Shown here one piece after another: positions 45,384 to 57,870 of a DNA stretch of 64,000 nt. This DNA comes from Aquilaria yunnanensis. Taxonomy: Eukaryota; Streptophyta; Magnoliopsida; Malvales; Thymelaeaceae. The position numbers and the translations under genes were made by a program. Location of the stretch: NCBI GenBank assembly GCA_039654915.1, contig CM077597.1, forward strand, positions 39,406,001 through 39,470,000, written 5' to 3'. Each line of letters opens with the position of its first letter. Positions within the stretch are counted from its first letter, which is position 1. The notes below the pieces were generated by a model that saw nothing but the letters and a program-made list of their open reading frames with translations, did no database searches and had not been told where the DNA came from.

Positions 45384-46908
45384 TTACTGTGATGTCTCTG
45401 GCCTCTCCACTCGGAAGACTCTGCCAGCTCTTTGCATTGGAGGCCAAGGCACTGCAGGAATTGGCCTCTGCTGACCCTTACTTGGTGCTCCGCCTCTAGG
45501 TCCTGCCCCAATAGGCCTTACTGGACCTTGGTCTTCTGACCTCTTTTGAGCCTGTGGGTAGTCTTTGACCCAATGATCCATGGATCCACATCTTAGACAT
45601 GCTTGGATATCAAAGTAGCAAGGTTTCTTTCCATGAAACGTCCTACACTTAAGGCAGTTTAGGCCAGGGAACTTCCCCTTAACCTTGCCCTCACCACCAA
45701 AATAGGAACTCTTGGCAATTCCCTTGCCATGTGGTGGCTTCTTCTGCTTGCTTCCTACCTGACTACTTTCCCCAGGTCCACTGTGAAAGTACTTAGTCTC
45801 ATACTCCTCTTGCTCTACTAATAGAGCTTTCTGCGCTGCTTCATAGTATGTAACTACTCCAAATGGTCTAACAGCCTTTCTAATGTCTAACTTTAGGCCT
45901 CTAACAAATATTTTGGCCTTCAACTCCTCCAGTCCATGATACTGAGGAGCATACCTCACCAACTGATTGAATTTATGCTCATACTCTAGGACACTGAGGT
46001 TCTCCTACCTTAGAGCATCAAATTCAGCTTGGCTCACATCCTTGATGGCATCACTGTTGTACTTCTCCTAGAACAGTTATGTGAAGCATGGCTAGCTCAT
46101 CTCAATATCTCTTCCTAGCCTTTTCCCCTTCTAGAAAGCATACCTATCTATGGTGTTTCTCCACCACATCTCTACACTGCTTACCAGATTGTAGGTAGCC
46201 AGTGACACTTTCTTCGTGGAGCTGAGTGGCATCCTCTCAAACATTCTTTCTCTTAAAATTAACCACTCCTTCGCTCTCTCTGGCACAGCTTTTCCATCAA
46301 ATTGTGGAGGTCTTAGGCCTTGGAACCTCTCCAACAGTCTGACCTCATCTAGGCCTTCTAGATCCTCTGATCTATGTCTCCTGGATCTATGAGAGCCCTC
46401 TGTATGGTGATGCTCTCTATAATCTCCATGATTTCTCTGCCTTCTCCTGGATCTTCTCTCATGGCCATCCTCAATCTCATTCCTATGAGAGTAATGGTCA
46501 TAGACTATGGGATTGGTCTGCGACACCTAACCAATCATACCTTAGTCTTCTGCCTCTCGGATTTCTCTTATCCTCATCTTCCACCTCAACGGTCTTATCA
46601 TTTGTGTCTTCTAAGCTTCCAAAAGGAACATATTCAGATGTGTTCCTAGTATCCTCTTCTGGTTGCTGCTATGCATCCTGAACTGGTTCTGCTTAAGCTA
46701 CTTTGACTCTTTGCTATTCTGCTTGAATCAGTCTTACTAAACCTTCATTGATTAGAGCTAAGTTCCTCTAAAGCTCTAACCAAACCTGCGGCACTTTAGC
46801 ATTGGGTCCCCCCTGTTGCCCCTGCTTCACTCTATTATATTCATTTCTTTGTTGCCCAGAGTCAGTAGGAGGCCTTCAGGATGGTTCCCATCTCCTTGTG
46901 GCAACCAT
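45384..46908 (-). pseudogene. Element 2 gag
   Basis: Start ATG at 46908 (MVATRRWEPS). The N-terminal part has several stops (46530-46900). The gag core follows (46526-46131: LRPPQFDGKAVPERAKEW, then FERMPLSSTKKVSLATY), then the C-terminal part (45962-45384) with FVRGLKLDIRKAV and the zinc knuckle CLRCGSMDHWVKDYP. The Arg/His-rich stretch before the core is unusual but also charged in related gags. The last Cys of the knuckle is replaced (YP for CP-type endings). Confidence 0.8.
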
Positions 46909-47057
46909 GTTTACTTCCTGCCTTCATGATTCATCATAGAGCACATATAAAGATCATAGGTATTTCAATGATACTGGACACTAGCAGCCGACCAAACTAA
47001 GTTCATATGTGTAGATGCATGCAATGCAACTATATGCTATGTACATGTACAAACCAT

Positions 47058-47070
47058 GCTCTGATACCAA
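47058..47070 (-). other. PBS of element 2
   Basis: Minus-strand TTGGTATCAGAGC, complementary to initiator methionine tRNA, four bases after the 5' LTR end. Between it and the gag ATG lies a leader of about 150 bases. Confidence 0.88.
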
Positions 47071-47074
47071 CTTC

Positions 47075-47169
47075 TGTTACCCACTCCCAGGATTGGTAAT
47101 GTTCTTTAGGCCATCAAAACACTACCCTTAGTGTGCATACCCAAGTGGCCCTCTTAGGCACTTTTTAAA
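47075..47169 (-). repeat. 5' LTR of element 2, 3' end segment
   Basis: 95 bp from TGTTACCC (plus strand) to the copia insertion. The LTR continues at 52513-54475 and 55868-56261, together about 2.45 kb. Confidence 0.83.
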
Positions 47170-48585
47170 TGTTGGGTTTTGGGAGCCAAATAGCGCAGCA
47201 GAATTTAACCGAAACCCTCCAGGATCCAAGTGAAATGGGGTAAACCAGGTGCTCAAAAATTTTCATACCTTATTTTCGGTTGAGATCTCTCACTCAACTA
47301 TAGAGTCGAATCACAAAACCTGAACAGTTGACGTGTTAAGGCTTTCTAAGGTATCCACACGAGCCTCTCGGGATCACCACGCTTCCACAATGTCCCAGAA
47401 GATGTGTTTCTCTTACACTCATAGTGCTAGCTTGTGTCCTCCAAGGCATTGCAAGAGAAGAGTGCAGCTGTCCTTTTGGGAGGTTAGGGCAAGGAGACCT
47501 GCGAATTTCTCACTAGAAGTTATATTTATAGTGAGACTCAACTTCCAGGCCCAATGGGTTTCAAAGGCCTAATCCAATTAGGCTTTAATTTCGGGCATAA
47601 TAATGGCTCAATTATTGGGCCCATTATTAAATCGAAATTATGGTGAAACCAAAACCCAAATTATTAGCCCATGCACTCTAATGATCCAAATAGCTCTATG
47701 TGTGCGACCCAATAGGCTCTTACCACATTGGCAATGATCATAAATCACATTTATGATCATAAGCAATGAGCGGTGTCTAGCAAAACATCATTGCTACCCA
47801 AGTGACACGATTGTCGATGATTCGACTAAACCTTTATGATCATCACCGATATATGCCATTGTCCTTTATCCAAGATATCAAGACTAAGCACGAGACATGG
47901 AATGTGTCACTCTCGTATAGCCCAATCTTTGGTTTCTTGATTACCGAGTAGACTAACTTAAGCTGATAACATTGATATCGTATATCAACTCATCGCAGCA
48001 TGGCCATGCATTTTTCTAAGTCTCACTCTATCAAGGGGCCCGAAGATATCACTCCCGTTACATAGGAGGGACAAATCCCATCTTGATCATACAAATCCCT
48101 CCACATGATATGTGACATACCCAATGACCTCCTTCAAGTTCACTCAGTTACGAGAAACAAAGGAAAGTATCAAAGTATGTGACTCACATGTAGGGAACCT
48201 TGATGATCTTAGGTCGAAGGACTACATATACCATGATCACTATGAGAATTACTTATGATACTCATATAACGATCCACAAAGTGTTCTCATGGTGGGTCGG
48301 TCCAGTACACAAGTTCTCCAACTTGTACCCATATGTAGACTACATATCTCATATTAGTCTCCACATATGCTAGTCATTATGTATTATTGCAACCCGCTCC
48401 ACAATAATACTATACTAGGGATGTTTAAGAATATCATTATTCTAGGGTTACAATTATGTTTATTACGTTACGCAGAAACAAAACAACAAACATAATTGCT
48501 GGATTAATGCCTCAATAAAATATCATGACTCAATGTGCAAAAATACAATCATCTCATGATTCACTTGTTGGGCACAACACTAACA
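47170..48585 (-). repeat. 3' LTR of copia element
   Basis: 1416 bp, plus-strand ends TGTTGGGTTTTGG and CACTAACA. Adjacent to the PPT at 48586-48596. Confidence 0.9.
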
Positions 48586-48596
48586 ATCTCCCACTT
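48586..48596 (-). other. PPT of copia element
   Basis: Minus-strand AAGTGGGAGAT directly before TGTTAGTG, the usual copia arrangement. Confidence 0.8.
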
Positions 48597-49215
48597 GCAC
48601 TAAAAGCCAATCATCCATGTATCTAATACCGATGGACCTAGAATGGCAATCATGCTTCTGCTGCGTAACGGGCTTTGCCAGTGGATCAGCAATGTTACTG
48701 TCTGTCGAAGTCCTGCATATCCTTACATCACGCCTCTCAATGATTTCCCTGATGAGATGATAGCGTCGGAGTATGTGTTTGGATCGCTGGTGAGATCGAG
48801 GTTCCTAAGCCTGTGCGATTGCTCCATTATTGTCACAATAGAGCTCTCTCGGGTCGGCAATGCTTGGAACCACTCCGAGTTTAATGATGAACTTCTTGAT
48901 CCAAACTGCCTCCTTCGCAGCATCAGAGGCGGCAATGTACTCAGATTCTGTTGTAGAGTCAGCTACTATCTCTTGCTTTGAACTCTTCCAGCTCACAGCA
49001 CCACCACCAATACAAAACACATAACCAGATTGTGATCTAAAATCGTCCTTATCGGATTGGAAGCTTGCATTGGTGTAACCCCTTACAACGAGCTCATCTT
49101 CACCTCCAAAGACCAAGAATGCATCCTTAGTCCTTCGTAAGTACTTAAGGATGTTCTTAACAGCTATCCAGTGACTTTCACTGGGGTTCGATTGGTACCT
49201 ACTCGTCATGATCAA
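48597..49215 (-). pseudogene. Copia RNase H
   Basis: TSRYQSNPSESHWIAVKNIL, GYTNASFQSDKDDFRSQSGY, SWKSSKQEIVADSTTESEYI and LYCDNNGAIAQ are the standard copia RNase H motifs. A TAG at 48805-48807 cuts it, after which the frame goes on (HQRSKHILRRYHLI, IADPLAKP) to the PPT. A frameshift near 49215 separates it from RT. Confidence 0.87.
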
Positions 49216-50160
49216 AGCATATGAGACATCGGGACGAGTACAATCATGGCATACATGATAGATCCAATTGCTGAGGTGTATGGAATCTTACTCATGCACT
49301 CTCTCTCCTCGGTTGTACTCGGACACTGAGATCTAGAAAGAGTGTTACCATATGACATGGACAAGAATCCTTTCTTGGAATCTTGCATGCTAAACCTCTT
49401 TAGCACCTTGTCAATATATGTACTTTGACTTAAGCCAAGAAGCTTTCTAGATCTATCTCTATAGATCCTGATGCCTAACACATAGGCTACTTCACCCAAG
49501 TCCATCATAGAGAAACATTTCCCTAGCCAAGTCTTGACAGACTGTAGCCCAGGAATGTTATTCTCGATGAGTAGTATGTCATCTACATACAACACCAAGA
49601 AGACAATAGCACTCCCACTAACCTTCTTGTAGACACAAGGTTCATCTTCATTTTTGATAAAACCAACCTCTTTGATTGCATCATCAAAATGAAGATTCTA
49701 ACTTTGAGAATCTTGCTTCAGTCCATAAATGGACCTTTGCAACTTGTAGACTTTATTGGCGTTCTCAGAAGTGACAAAACCCTCAGGTTGTGTAATGTAC
49801 ACATCCTCAAGTAGTTTTCCATTTAGGAATGCAGTTTTGACATCCATTTGCCATATCTCATAATCATAGTGTACAACAATAGCAAACAAAATTCGGATGG
49901 ATTTAAGCATAACAACTGGTGAAAAAGTTTCATCATAGTCAATACCATGAATTTGCTTGAAACCTTTTGCAACCAATCGTCCCTTAAAGGTAATCACATT
50001 ACCATCCATGTCAGTTTTCTTCTTGAAAACCCATTTGCACCCTATGGGTTTTACCCCTTCAGGTGGGTCAACCAAAGTCCATACTTGGCTTTCATACATG
50101 GATTCCATCTCAGATTTCATGGCCACTAGCCACTTCTCAGAGTCAGGCCCCGACATAGCT
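49216..50160 (-). pseudogene. Copia reverse transcriptase
   Basis: WVFKKKTDMDGNV, VAKGFKQIHGIDYDETFSPV, WQMDVKTAFLNGKLLEDVYI and SIYGLKQDSQS, then a TAG at 49698-49700, then in the same frame LYVDDILLI with the intact YVDD. The SQS in place of the usual SRSW lies next to the stop. It ends with GSIMYAM before a frameshift. Confidence 0.9.
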
Positions 50161-50650
50161 TGTTGGTAGGTTGTGGGCTCATCCTAATCCATGAGCATCA
50201 CATCACCGGTGTGAGTCACGAGAAACCCATATCTCTCGGGCTCACGCTGAATCCTACCAAACCTATGTGGGCTCTGTGCTACAGGAACAGACTCTTGAAC
50301 AACATCTTGCGGTGTCTGTTCAGGTTCCATTTCAGGTTTGATGTCTCCTTGTTATTCTTGAATTTCTTCAAGTTCTACTTTCCTCCCACAAGTTCATTTA
50401 GAGATAAACTCTTTCTCCAAAAAGACACCAGTTTGAGCAACAAACACTTTTTGCTTAGAAGGATTGTATAAATAGTAACCCTTTGTTTCTTTGCGATACC
50501 CAACAAAAAGATATTTTTAAGATTTAGGCCCTAGTTTGTTAGAGGATTGACCGATTTAGATGGAACTCGATTAAGTGTAAAAGCGGCTATCTCTAGAGCA
50601 TGTCCCCAAAAGGAGTTTGGAAGGTCAACTTGACTCATCATAGAGCGAAC
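50161..50650 (-). pseudogene. Copia integrase, C-terminal remnant
   Basis: Minus-strand wording VRSMMSQVDLPNSF near 50640-50600 and LNRVPSKSVN near 50570, then a joint to a region reading GIAKKQ/YRKETKGYYLYNP near 50490. Several stops and shifts; the catalytic core is absent. The left border (about 50650) is the joint to the leader, made by a large internal deletion. Confidence 0.72.
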
Positions 50651-51081
50651 CGGTCAGCGGACGGGGTGAAGGGGAGCCGCCCTTGCGGGGGCTGTGGGGG
50701 GCAGCGCCCCCCGGCGCAAAAAATTGTCTTACAATTGCTTAGCCAAAAATCTTCTATTTCGAGCAAGTAAGCACCCGATACTCCTCCATTCGAGCCACCA
50801 AAAATACCTTACTTTCAGTGCCCGAACAAGCCGAATCCGAACAAAGCTAGGGTTTTTGCAACTATTGCAAGAATCCTAATCCATATAGGTATCTCATACC
50901 TATCAATTTTGGGTTAATCTCATTAACCAATTTGTGTTGTTTCTTCATATATCTCATATGGTCATTACGACTTCCGGTTTCATGCATCATGAATCAATCT
51001 AATTAATCAAGGCCGAAAAGCAACCAAACACATAATATCATGCGATTCAACCCTCAATACCGATTTAGGGTTTCACCAGTA
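50651..51081 (-). other. Copia leader with G/C-rich hairpin
   Basis: Non-coding leader after the PBS, AT-rich except for 50650-50720, which is very rich in G and C and holds an inverted repeat GGGGGGC-AGC-GCCCCCC at 50696-50712. I see no gene here. Confidence 0.65.
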
Positions 51082-51093
51082 GCTCTAATACCA
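51082..51093 (-). other. PBS of copia element
   Basis: Minus-strand TGGTATTAGAGC, one base from the initiator-Met PBS TGGTATCAGAGC (C to T), one base after the 5' LTR. Confidence 0.85.
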
Positions 51094-51094
51094 T

Positions 51095-52512
51095 TATTGG
51101 GTTTCGGGAGCCAAACAGCGCAGCAGAATTTAACCGAAACCCTCCAGGATCCAAGTGAAACGAGGTAAACCGAGTGTTCAAAAATTTTCATACCTAATTT
51201 TCGGTTGAGATCTCTCACTAAACTATAGAGTCGAATCACAAAACCTGAACAGTTGACGTGTTTAGGCTCCCTATGGTGTCCACACGAGCCTCTCGGGATC
51301 ACCACACTTCCACCACATCCCGGCAAATGTGTTTCACTTGCGCTCGCAGTGCTAGCTTGTGTCCTCCAAGGAATTGCAAGAGAAGAGTGCGGCTGTCCTT
51401 TTGGGTGGCTAGGGCAAGGAGACCTGCGAATTTCTCACTAGAAGATGTATTTATAGTGAAACTCAACTTCTAGGCCTAATGGGTTTCAAAGCCCTAATCC
51501 AATTAAGGCTTTACTTTCGGGCTTAATAATGGCTCAACTATTGGGCCCATTATTAATATGAAATTATTGTGAAACCAAAACCCAAATTATTAGCCCATGC
51601 ACTCTAATGATCCAAATAGCTCTATGTGTGCGACCCAATAGGCTCTTACCACGTTGGCAATGATCATAAATCACATTTATGATCGTAAGCAATAAGCGGT
51701 GTCTAGCAACACATCATTGCTACCCGAGTGACAAGATTGTCGGCGATTCGACTAAACCTTTATGATCATCACCGATATATGCCATTGTCCCTTTATCCAA
51801 GATATCAAGACTAAGCACGAGACATGGAATGTGTCACTCTCGTATAGCCCAATCTTTGGTTTCTTGATTACCGAGTAGATCAACTTAAACTGATGACATT
51901 GATATCGTATATCAACTCATCCGAGCATGGCCATGCATTTTTCTAAGTCTTACTCTATCAAGAGGCCCGAAGATATCACTCCCGTTACATAGGAGGGACA
52001 AATCCCATCTTGATCATACAAATCCCTCCGCATGATATGTGACATACCCAATGACCTCCTTCAAGTTCACTCAGTTATGAGCAACAAAGGAAAGTATCAA
52101 AGTATGTGACTCACATGTAGGCAACCTTGATGATCTTAGGTCAAAGGACTACATATACCATGATCACTATGAGAATTACTTATGACACTCATATAACAAT
52201 CCACGAAGTGTTCTCATGGTGGGTCAGTCCAGTAAACAAGTTCTCCAACTTGTACCAATATGTCGACTACATTTCTCACATTAGTCTCCACATATGATAG
52301 TCATTATGTGTTATTGCAACCCGTTCCACGATAGTACTATACTAGGGATGTTTAAGAATATCATTATTCTAGGGTTACAATTATGTTTATTACGTTAGGC
52401 AGAAACAAAACAACAAACATAATTGCTGGATTAATCCCTCAATAAAATATCATGACTCAATGTGCAAAAATACAATCATCTCATGATTCACTTTCTGGGC
52501 ACAACACTAATA
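51095..52512 (-). repeat. 5' LTR of copia element
   Basis: 1418 bp. Both terminal dinucleotides are decayed (plus-strand start TA for TG, end TA for CA), each explained by one C-to-T type change. Confidence 0.88.
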
Positions 52513-54475
52513 GCAAACACATGCATATTGGTCCAACCATCACACACATATTCACATTTCATGCACACTATGGCAGCAAAGAAGGAAAACACAAGCACAA
52601 ATCTTAATCTTGGCTACCACACTTTAGGCAATCTTGTTAAGTTCTAGTGACCAGCCACCACATCTGTAACTTCCACTAATAGACTGTATCATTCTAGCCA
52701 TATACCCCCATGTTTTATTTGCTCCATTATAAAGTAGAGACTTACAGCAAACCAAGGATTTTTTTTTTTTACATCAATAGCCCACCTATAGACCAAGTTA
52801 GAGATTTTTTAATTTGGTTACAAAATCCTGATCAAATGAACTGTAACTTAGCCAAATTTGCAGCACCATATATCTGGCTACAATGCTCTAAATCAAGAAA
52901 TTCGAATGCCCAGTTAACCGACTAGATGTCCTCTAGGTGTTATCAAAAATTCATTCCAAGCTTCATTCTACACAAGGAGATATTAAACTTTAGGTCCAAA
53001 GTCAAAATTTTGGCAACTTTTGGACCATTTTGCCCATATAATTTTTCCAAACCATGCAAACACTTCATTGAGAAGGGAAAAGCTCTCCAAGGCTATCTTA
53101 TATATGTCCATTACACATTGGAATTACATTCCCTTTCTTTTAACAACTTTATGTGGCCAAAACAGAATTTACAGGTAAGCAACCCATCATTCACCATTAG
53201 GCAGCTTTGCACCATATTACTTACTTAGCCAAAACATTACTCAAATATTCACATACTTGTCTCATTTTACATACATTACATGTAAATGCAAACATGCACT
53301 ACAATACGGTGTTAACTCACCTAAATACACACCCTAGATTAGAGGAGGTCTTGAGACACAATGTACTCAAAAAATAGGATGGTGGATAGCTGTTGCACAA
53401 CACAATAAGTACCACAATTAAAAATAGAAAATGTGCTCCTAAAATCACCAAACTTCTAGATCATAACTAGACATATGGAAGTTCATGTACCTTAAATTTT
53501 AGATCAAAACTCAAAGCACAAAGGTCACTTTGTAGGTCATCTTTCAGCTGGACCTGAAATGACAGAATTGAGAGGAATAGTTTCATGGACAAACTTAGTA
53601 AGGGTAGCACTTGGATTCAATAGGCAATGTAACCATCATTAAAACCTGCATCCAAAGACATTAAAACACAAAAACCACAATGCATATATACAACATATAG
53701 CAACCAAATGCAGCAGCCATTCACAACCAACAAACACATGAAATGCAGTAGCAACAATAACCATAGGTTAGTCCATAAAATGCATAATAAACATAAGCAA
53801 ATCACTATGGCAGCCCTCCTCAAGCTAATGCTTGGTCTTAGGAGGATTTTAATAGTAGTTAGTACTAACTTTGTGTTCCAAAAACCCTCATTTCACTGCC
53901 ATCTTTATGCACTTGACAATTGGTCACAAAACCTTCAATAAGTGCACTCCCCTCACTAAGCTTCGTTCATCAAGCTCATGGCTCACTTCCAAGGATAGCC
54001 CTAGCTCCATGGTTGATTGAAAATACAAAAAATAACCCATGAGAGCAATAATACCCTTACCAAAGTGGGTAGGCTAAAAATATACTTGATCCTTGAAGTA
54101 TGCAAGAAATAGCTCTAGTTTGCTTCCAATTGCTTCCTTTTGCCTTCAATTTCAATCAATTGCAAGTTTGAAGGTGTGGTGGCTATGGAGGAAGTGTGGC
54201 TTTGTTCTTGGGCTGGGGGAGGATGAAAATAAGAGAGGGATAAGTGATTTGGCCACTTAAATGGCCTTAAATGAGCTTAAGGGCACAAAACACACTTAAC
54301 AAGCTTAACCTTGCTTTATGTCATTTTCTTTCTCACTAATTATGGTTTCTTTGTTTTAAAATCATTGGTACATGTGTGCCCAACATTTTTGACTAATTAT
54401 CAAGTCTTGGCTGCCTCCCCCATGGTGGGATAACCCCACAATTCCACCCTTAGACTTAAGTCAAAATCTTGAACT
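52513..54475 (-). repeat. 5' LTR of element 2, middle segment
   Basis: Continues the LTR from 47169. Follows 27300-29240 of the 3' LTR with many substitutions. AT-rich, no gene. Confidence 0.83.
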
Positions 54476-55862
54476 GTTGGGTTCCGGGAGCCAAACAGCG
54501 TAGCGGAATTTAACTGAAACCCTCTAGGATCCAAGTGAAATGGGGTAAACCGGGTGTTCAAAAATTTTTGTACCTATTTTTTGCTTGAGATCTCTCACTC
54601 AACTGTAGAGTCAAATCACAAAACCTAAACAGTTGATGTGTTCAAGCTCTCTATGGTATCCACATGAGCATTTCAGGATCACCACGCTGCCACCACGTCC
54701 CGGAAGACGCGTTTCTCTTGCGCTCGCGGTGCTAGCTTGTGTCCTCCAAGGAATTGCAAGAGAAGAGTGCCGTTGTCCTTTTTGCAGGCTAGGGCAAGAA
54801 GTCGCAAATTTCTCACTAAAAGTTGTATTTATAGTGAGACTCAACTTCTAGGCCTAATGGGTTTCAAAGCCCTAATCCAATGGCTCAACTTTTGGGCCCA
54901 TTATTAATACGAATTTATTGTGAAACCATAACCCAAATAATTAGCCCATGCACTCTAATGGTCCAAATAGCTTTATGTGTACGACCCAAAAGGCTCTTAC
55001 CACATTGGCAATGATCATAAAGCACATTTATGATCATAAGCAATGAGCAGTGTCTAGCAACACATCATTGCTAACCAAGTGACAAGATTGTCGGTGATTC
55101 GACTAAACCTTTATGATCATCATCGATATATGCCATTGTCCCCTCATCCAAGATATTAAGACTAAGCACAAGACATGGAATGTGTCACTCTCGTATAGCC
55201 CAATCTTTGGTTTCTTGATTACCGAGTATACCAACTTAAATTGATGACATTGATATCATATATCAACTCATCCGAGCATGGCCATGCATTTTCTAAGTCT
55301 TACTCTATCAAGGGGCCCGAAGATATCACTCCTGTTACATAGGAGGGACAAATCCCATCTTGACCATACAAATCCCTTTGCATGATATGTGGCATACCCA
55401 ATGACCTCCTTCAAGTTCACTCAATTATGAGCAACAAAGGAAAGTATCAAAGTATGTGACTCATATGTAGGGAACCTTGATGATCTTAGGTCGAAGGACT
55501 ACATATACCATGATCACTATGAGAATCACTTATGACACTTATATAATGATCCATGTAGTGTTCTCATGGTAGGTCGGTCCAATACACAAGTTCTCCAACT
55601 TATACCCATATGTAGACTACATATCTCATATTAGTCTCCACATATGCTAGTTGTTATGTACTATTGCAACCCGCTCCACAATAATACTAGACCAGGGACG
55701 TTTGAGAATATCATTATTCTAGGGTTACAATTGTGTTTATTTTGTTACGCAAAAATAAAACAACAAACATAATTGTTGGATTAATGCCTTAATAAAATAT
55801 CATGACTCAATGTGCAAAAAATACAATCACCTCATGATTGGCTTTTGGGCACAACACTAACA
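54476..55862 (-). repeat. Solo copia LTR with TSD TGAAC
   Basis: 1387 bp, plus-strand ends TGTTGGGTTCCGG and CACTAACA. Target duplication TGAAC at 54471-54475 and 55863-55867. A small deletion near 54885 explains the shorter length. Confidence 0.93.
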
Positions 55863-56261
55863 TGAACGCCTTAAGGTTTACATTAGGACGTTTAGGTCCT
55901 TATTGCATTTAGTGTTTCCTTTGTCCAAACTGGTCTTCCATGACTAATTTGGTCCTCCAATAGCACTTTCATACCATTTATATCCTTCCCATAACTCTCC
56001 AAGTCTTTTTCTTGAGAGTTTTGCAATTGAGTACCCAAATTTCCAAAACCTTATGAAAAAGTCCATAGGTTGCTTGACAAACAAGCAATCCTTTAGGCTT
56101 TTCTTGGCGGCCAAGTTACCAACTTGGAACACTTTTAAGGAGGTGTTGATCATGCCTTTTACCCCCCATACTTCAATCGCTATGGTGAGAATTACACAAT
56201 ATAATGATTTTTTAGCCATTATGACACACTTGTAATTCTCCCATTTTGTGAGGTGGTAACA
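55863..56261 (-). repeat. 5' LTR of element 2, 5' end segment
   Basis: About 394 bp plus the TSD copy, ending GGTAACA at 56261, next to the element's TSD TATCA. Confidence 0.85.
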
Positions 56262-56640
56262 TATCAGCTGCCTTCTGGTGCTCTAACTTTACCCTCTGGC
56301 ATCTAACACATTGGGAGAAAGAAGTAACTATGTCGCTCCTCATATTTTCCCACCAGAAGTGAGTCTTCAAGTCTTTATATGTTTTTTCACTTCCTGGATG
56401 GATGTTCAACTTGCATGTGTGAGCTTCTTCAAGTATTTCATCACTAAGCTTTGCTCCTTTAGGCACATTGATTCGGTCCTTGAAGTAGTATAATCCTTGC
56501 TTGTAGGCAAAGGGTTGATACAAGGAACATTTTTCCTTACATGAAATCTTTTTCAGATCAATATTTGTCTCCAGTGCCTTTCTAGCTTCTTCAATCCATC
56601 CATACTGAATTGTCAATGTGCAGATTTGGGCTTCCTCCCA
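56262..56640 (-). pseudogene. Element 3 integrase zinc domain
   Basis: Open on the minus strand from 56616: KALETNIDLKKI, YFKDRINVPKGAKLSDEIL, then the zinc site in HTCKLNIHPGSEKTY and CVRCQRVKLEHQKAADM. The first His is shifted but the H...H...CX2C pattern is present. It is cut at 56262 by element 2; the core continues at 27158. Confidence 0.85.
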
Positions 56641-57219
56641 CTTATGCCACTTATGCCATAGGCATAGCAGACTATTCTACTCATCACAATCAGTTATGGA
56701 TCCTTCTTTTAGAAGACCCGTGTACTTCCTACTCAAGGCATCTGTTACTAGATTGCCTTTTCCCTCTATGTACTCTTTATAGCAATCATAATTCTTGATG
56801 TATTCTAACCATCTCCTTCACCTCATGTTGAACTCTTTCTGAGTGAACAAGTACTTTAGGCTCTTATGGTCAGTGTACATCAGAAAGAAACTACCCATCA
56901 ATGAATGCCTTAATTGCTTCAAAGCAAAAATCACTACTATCAATTCTAGGTCATGCGTAGGATATTTTGCTCATGCGGTCTCAACTGCCTTCAACCAAAA
57001 GCAATGACATTTCTGTCTTGCATAAGCACACAACCTAATCAAGATCTAGATGGATATGTATATATGATGTAGCTTGCTTGGATCAGGAAGAATCAATACT
57101 GGAGCTTCAATTAACCTCTTCTTAAGGTCCTAGAAACTCTTTTTATATTTCTCAGTCCATTCAAATCTTTGACCCTTCTTGGTCAGCTAAGTAATAACTG
57201 AGGCATTCATGGAAAAGCC
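56641..57219 (-). pseudogene. Element 3 RNase H
   Basis: Minus-strand motifs [31 protein letters not shown] and LVTDALSRKYTG between 56900 and 56690, with stops between them. The first half of the domain (57000-57210) is heavily decayed. Confidence 0.72.
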
Positions 57220-57870
57220 TTATACAAATCTCCTGTAGTATCCAGCTAATCCTAGAAAACTTCTAATTTCCTTCATAGTCTTTGATCTTTCCCACTCTTG
57301 CACTACCTTAACCTTTTCAAGGTCTGCCTTAAGGCCTTGGGCATCTATGATGTGCCCTAGGAAAGACACTTCCTTTACCAAAAATTGGAAATTGGATAAC
57401 TTGGCATAAAGCTGATGTTCCAACAGAGTCTTTAAGACAATTCTTAGATGATGTTCATGTTTATTTTCATCCTTGGAATACAGTAGGATGCCATCAATGA
57501 ACACAACCACAAATTTGTCCAGATGTGGTCTGAACACCCTATTCATCAAGTCCATGAAAATAGCTGGGGCATTAGTCAAACCGAATGGCATGATTGTGTA
57601 CTCATAATGCCCATGTCTGGTCTTCAATGCAATCTTAGGATTGTCCTCTTCCTTTATTCTCAACTAGAAGCATCCCGATCTCAAATCTATCTTGGAGAAG
57701 ATCTTAGCTCCCTTGAGTTGATCCAAAAGAACCTCAATCCTAGGGAGTGGATACTTGTTCTTGATAGTCACTAAATTGAGCTTCCTGTAGTCAATGCATA
57801 GTCTCAATGATCCATCATTCTTATTCACAAAGAGGACTGGAGCATGGTGAAACACTTGGCCTTATGAACC
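57220..57870 (-). pseudogene. Element 3 reverse transcriptase with altered active site
   Basis: [30 protein letters not shown], a stop near 57664, then [37 protein letters not shown] and [11 protein letters not shown]. The catalytic FIDD reads FIDG: the second Asp is Gly through one A-to-G change at 57491 (minus-strand view). Element 2 keeps FIDD. Confidence 0.88.

Larger units (their letters stand above)
47170..52512 (-). mobile_element. Ty1/copia element, internally deleted, with two LTRs
   Basis: Minus strand, 5343 bp. 3' LTR 47170-48585, internal region 48586-51094, 5' LTR 51095-52512. PBS TGGTATTAGAGC (51082-51093) and PPT AAGTGGGAGAT next to the 3' LTR. The flanks TTAAA (47165-47169) and GCAAA (52513-52517) each differ by one base from GTAAA, the uninterrupted sequence in sister LTRs, so this is a decayed target duplication. 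The internal part keeps only the integrase end, RT and RNase H; gag, protease and most of integrase are missing. It is the only non-solo member of its LTR family here. Confidence 0.9.
27159..56261 (-). mobile_element. Tekay-like chromovirus with TGTTACC LTRs (element 2), host of four insertions
   Basis: Minus strand; TSD TATCA at 27154-27158 and 56262-56266. 3' LTR 27159-29626, PPT, chromodomain end of pol, Retand copy 2, RT, a solo copia LTR, RT start, protease, gag, PBS, then a 5' LTR split by a copia element and a solo copia LTR. After subtracting these insertions about 8.6 kb remain. The coding part has lost RNase H and the integrase core, so it is a deletion derivative. Confidence 0.88.

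Noticed and set aside
47058..47070. TGGTATCAGAGC-like motifs as possible tRNA gene ends
   Set aside because: They stand next to LTR ends as primer binding sites, and no tRNA cloverleaf surrounds them.
50650..50720. G/C-rich stem as a bacterial-type terminator or rRNA fragment
   Set aside because: It has no T-run, lies in a plant copia leader and shows no rRNA signature.
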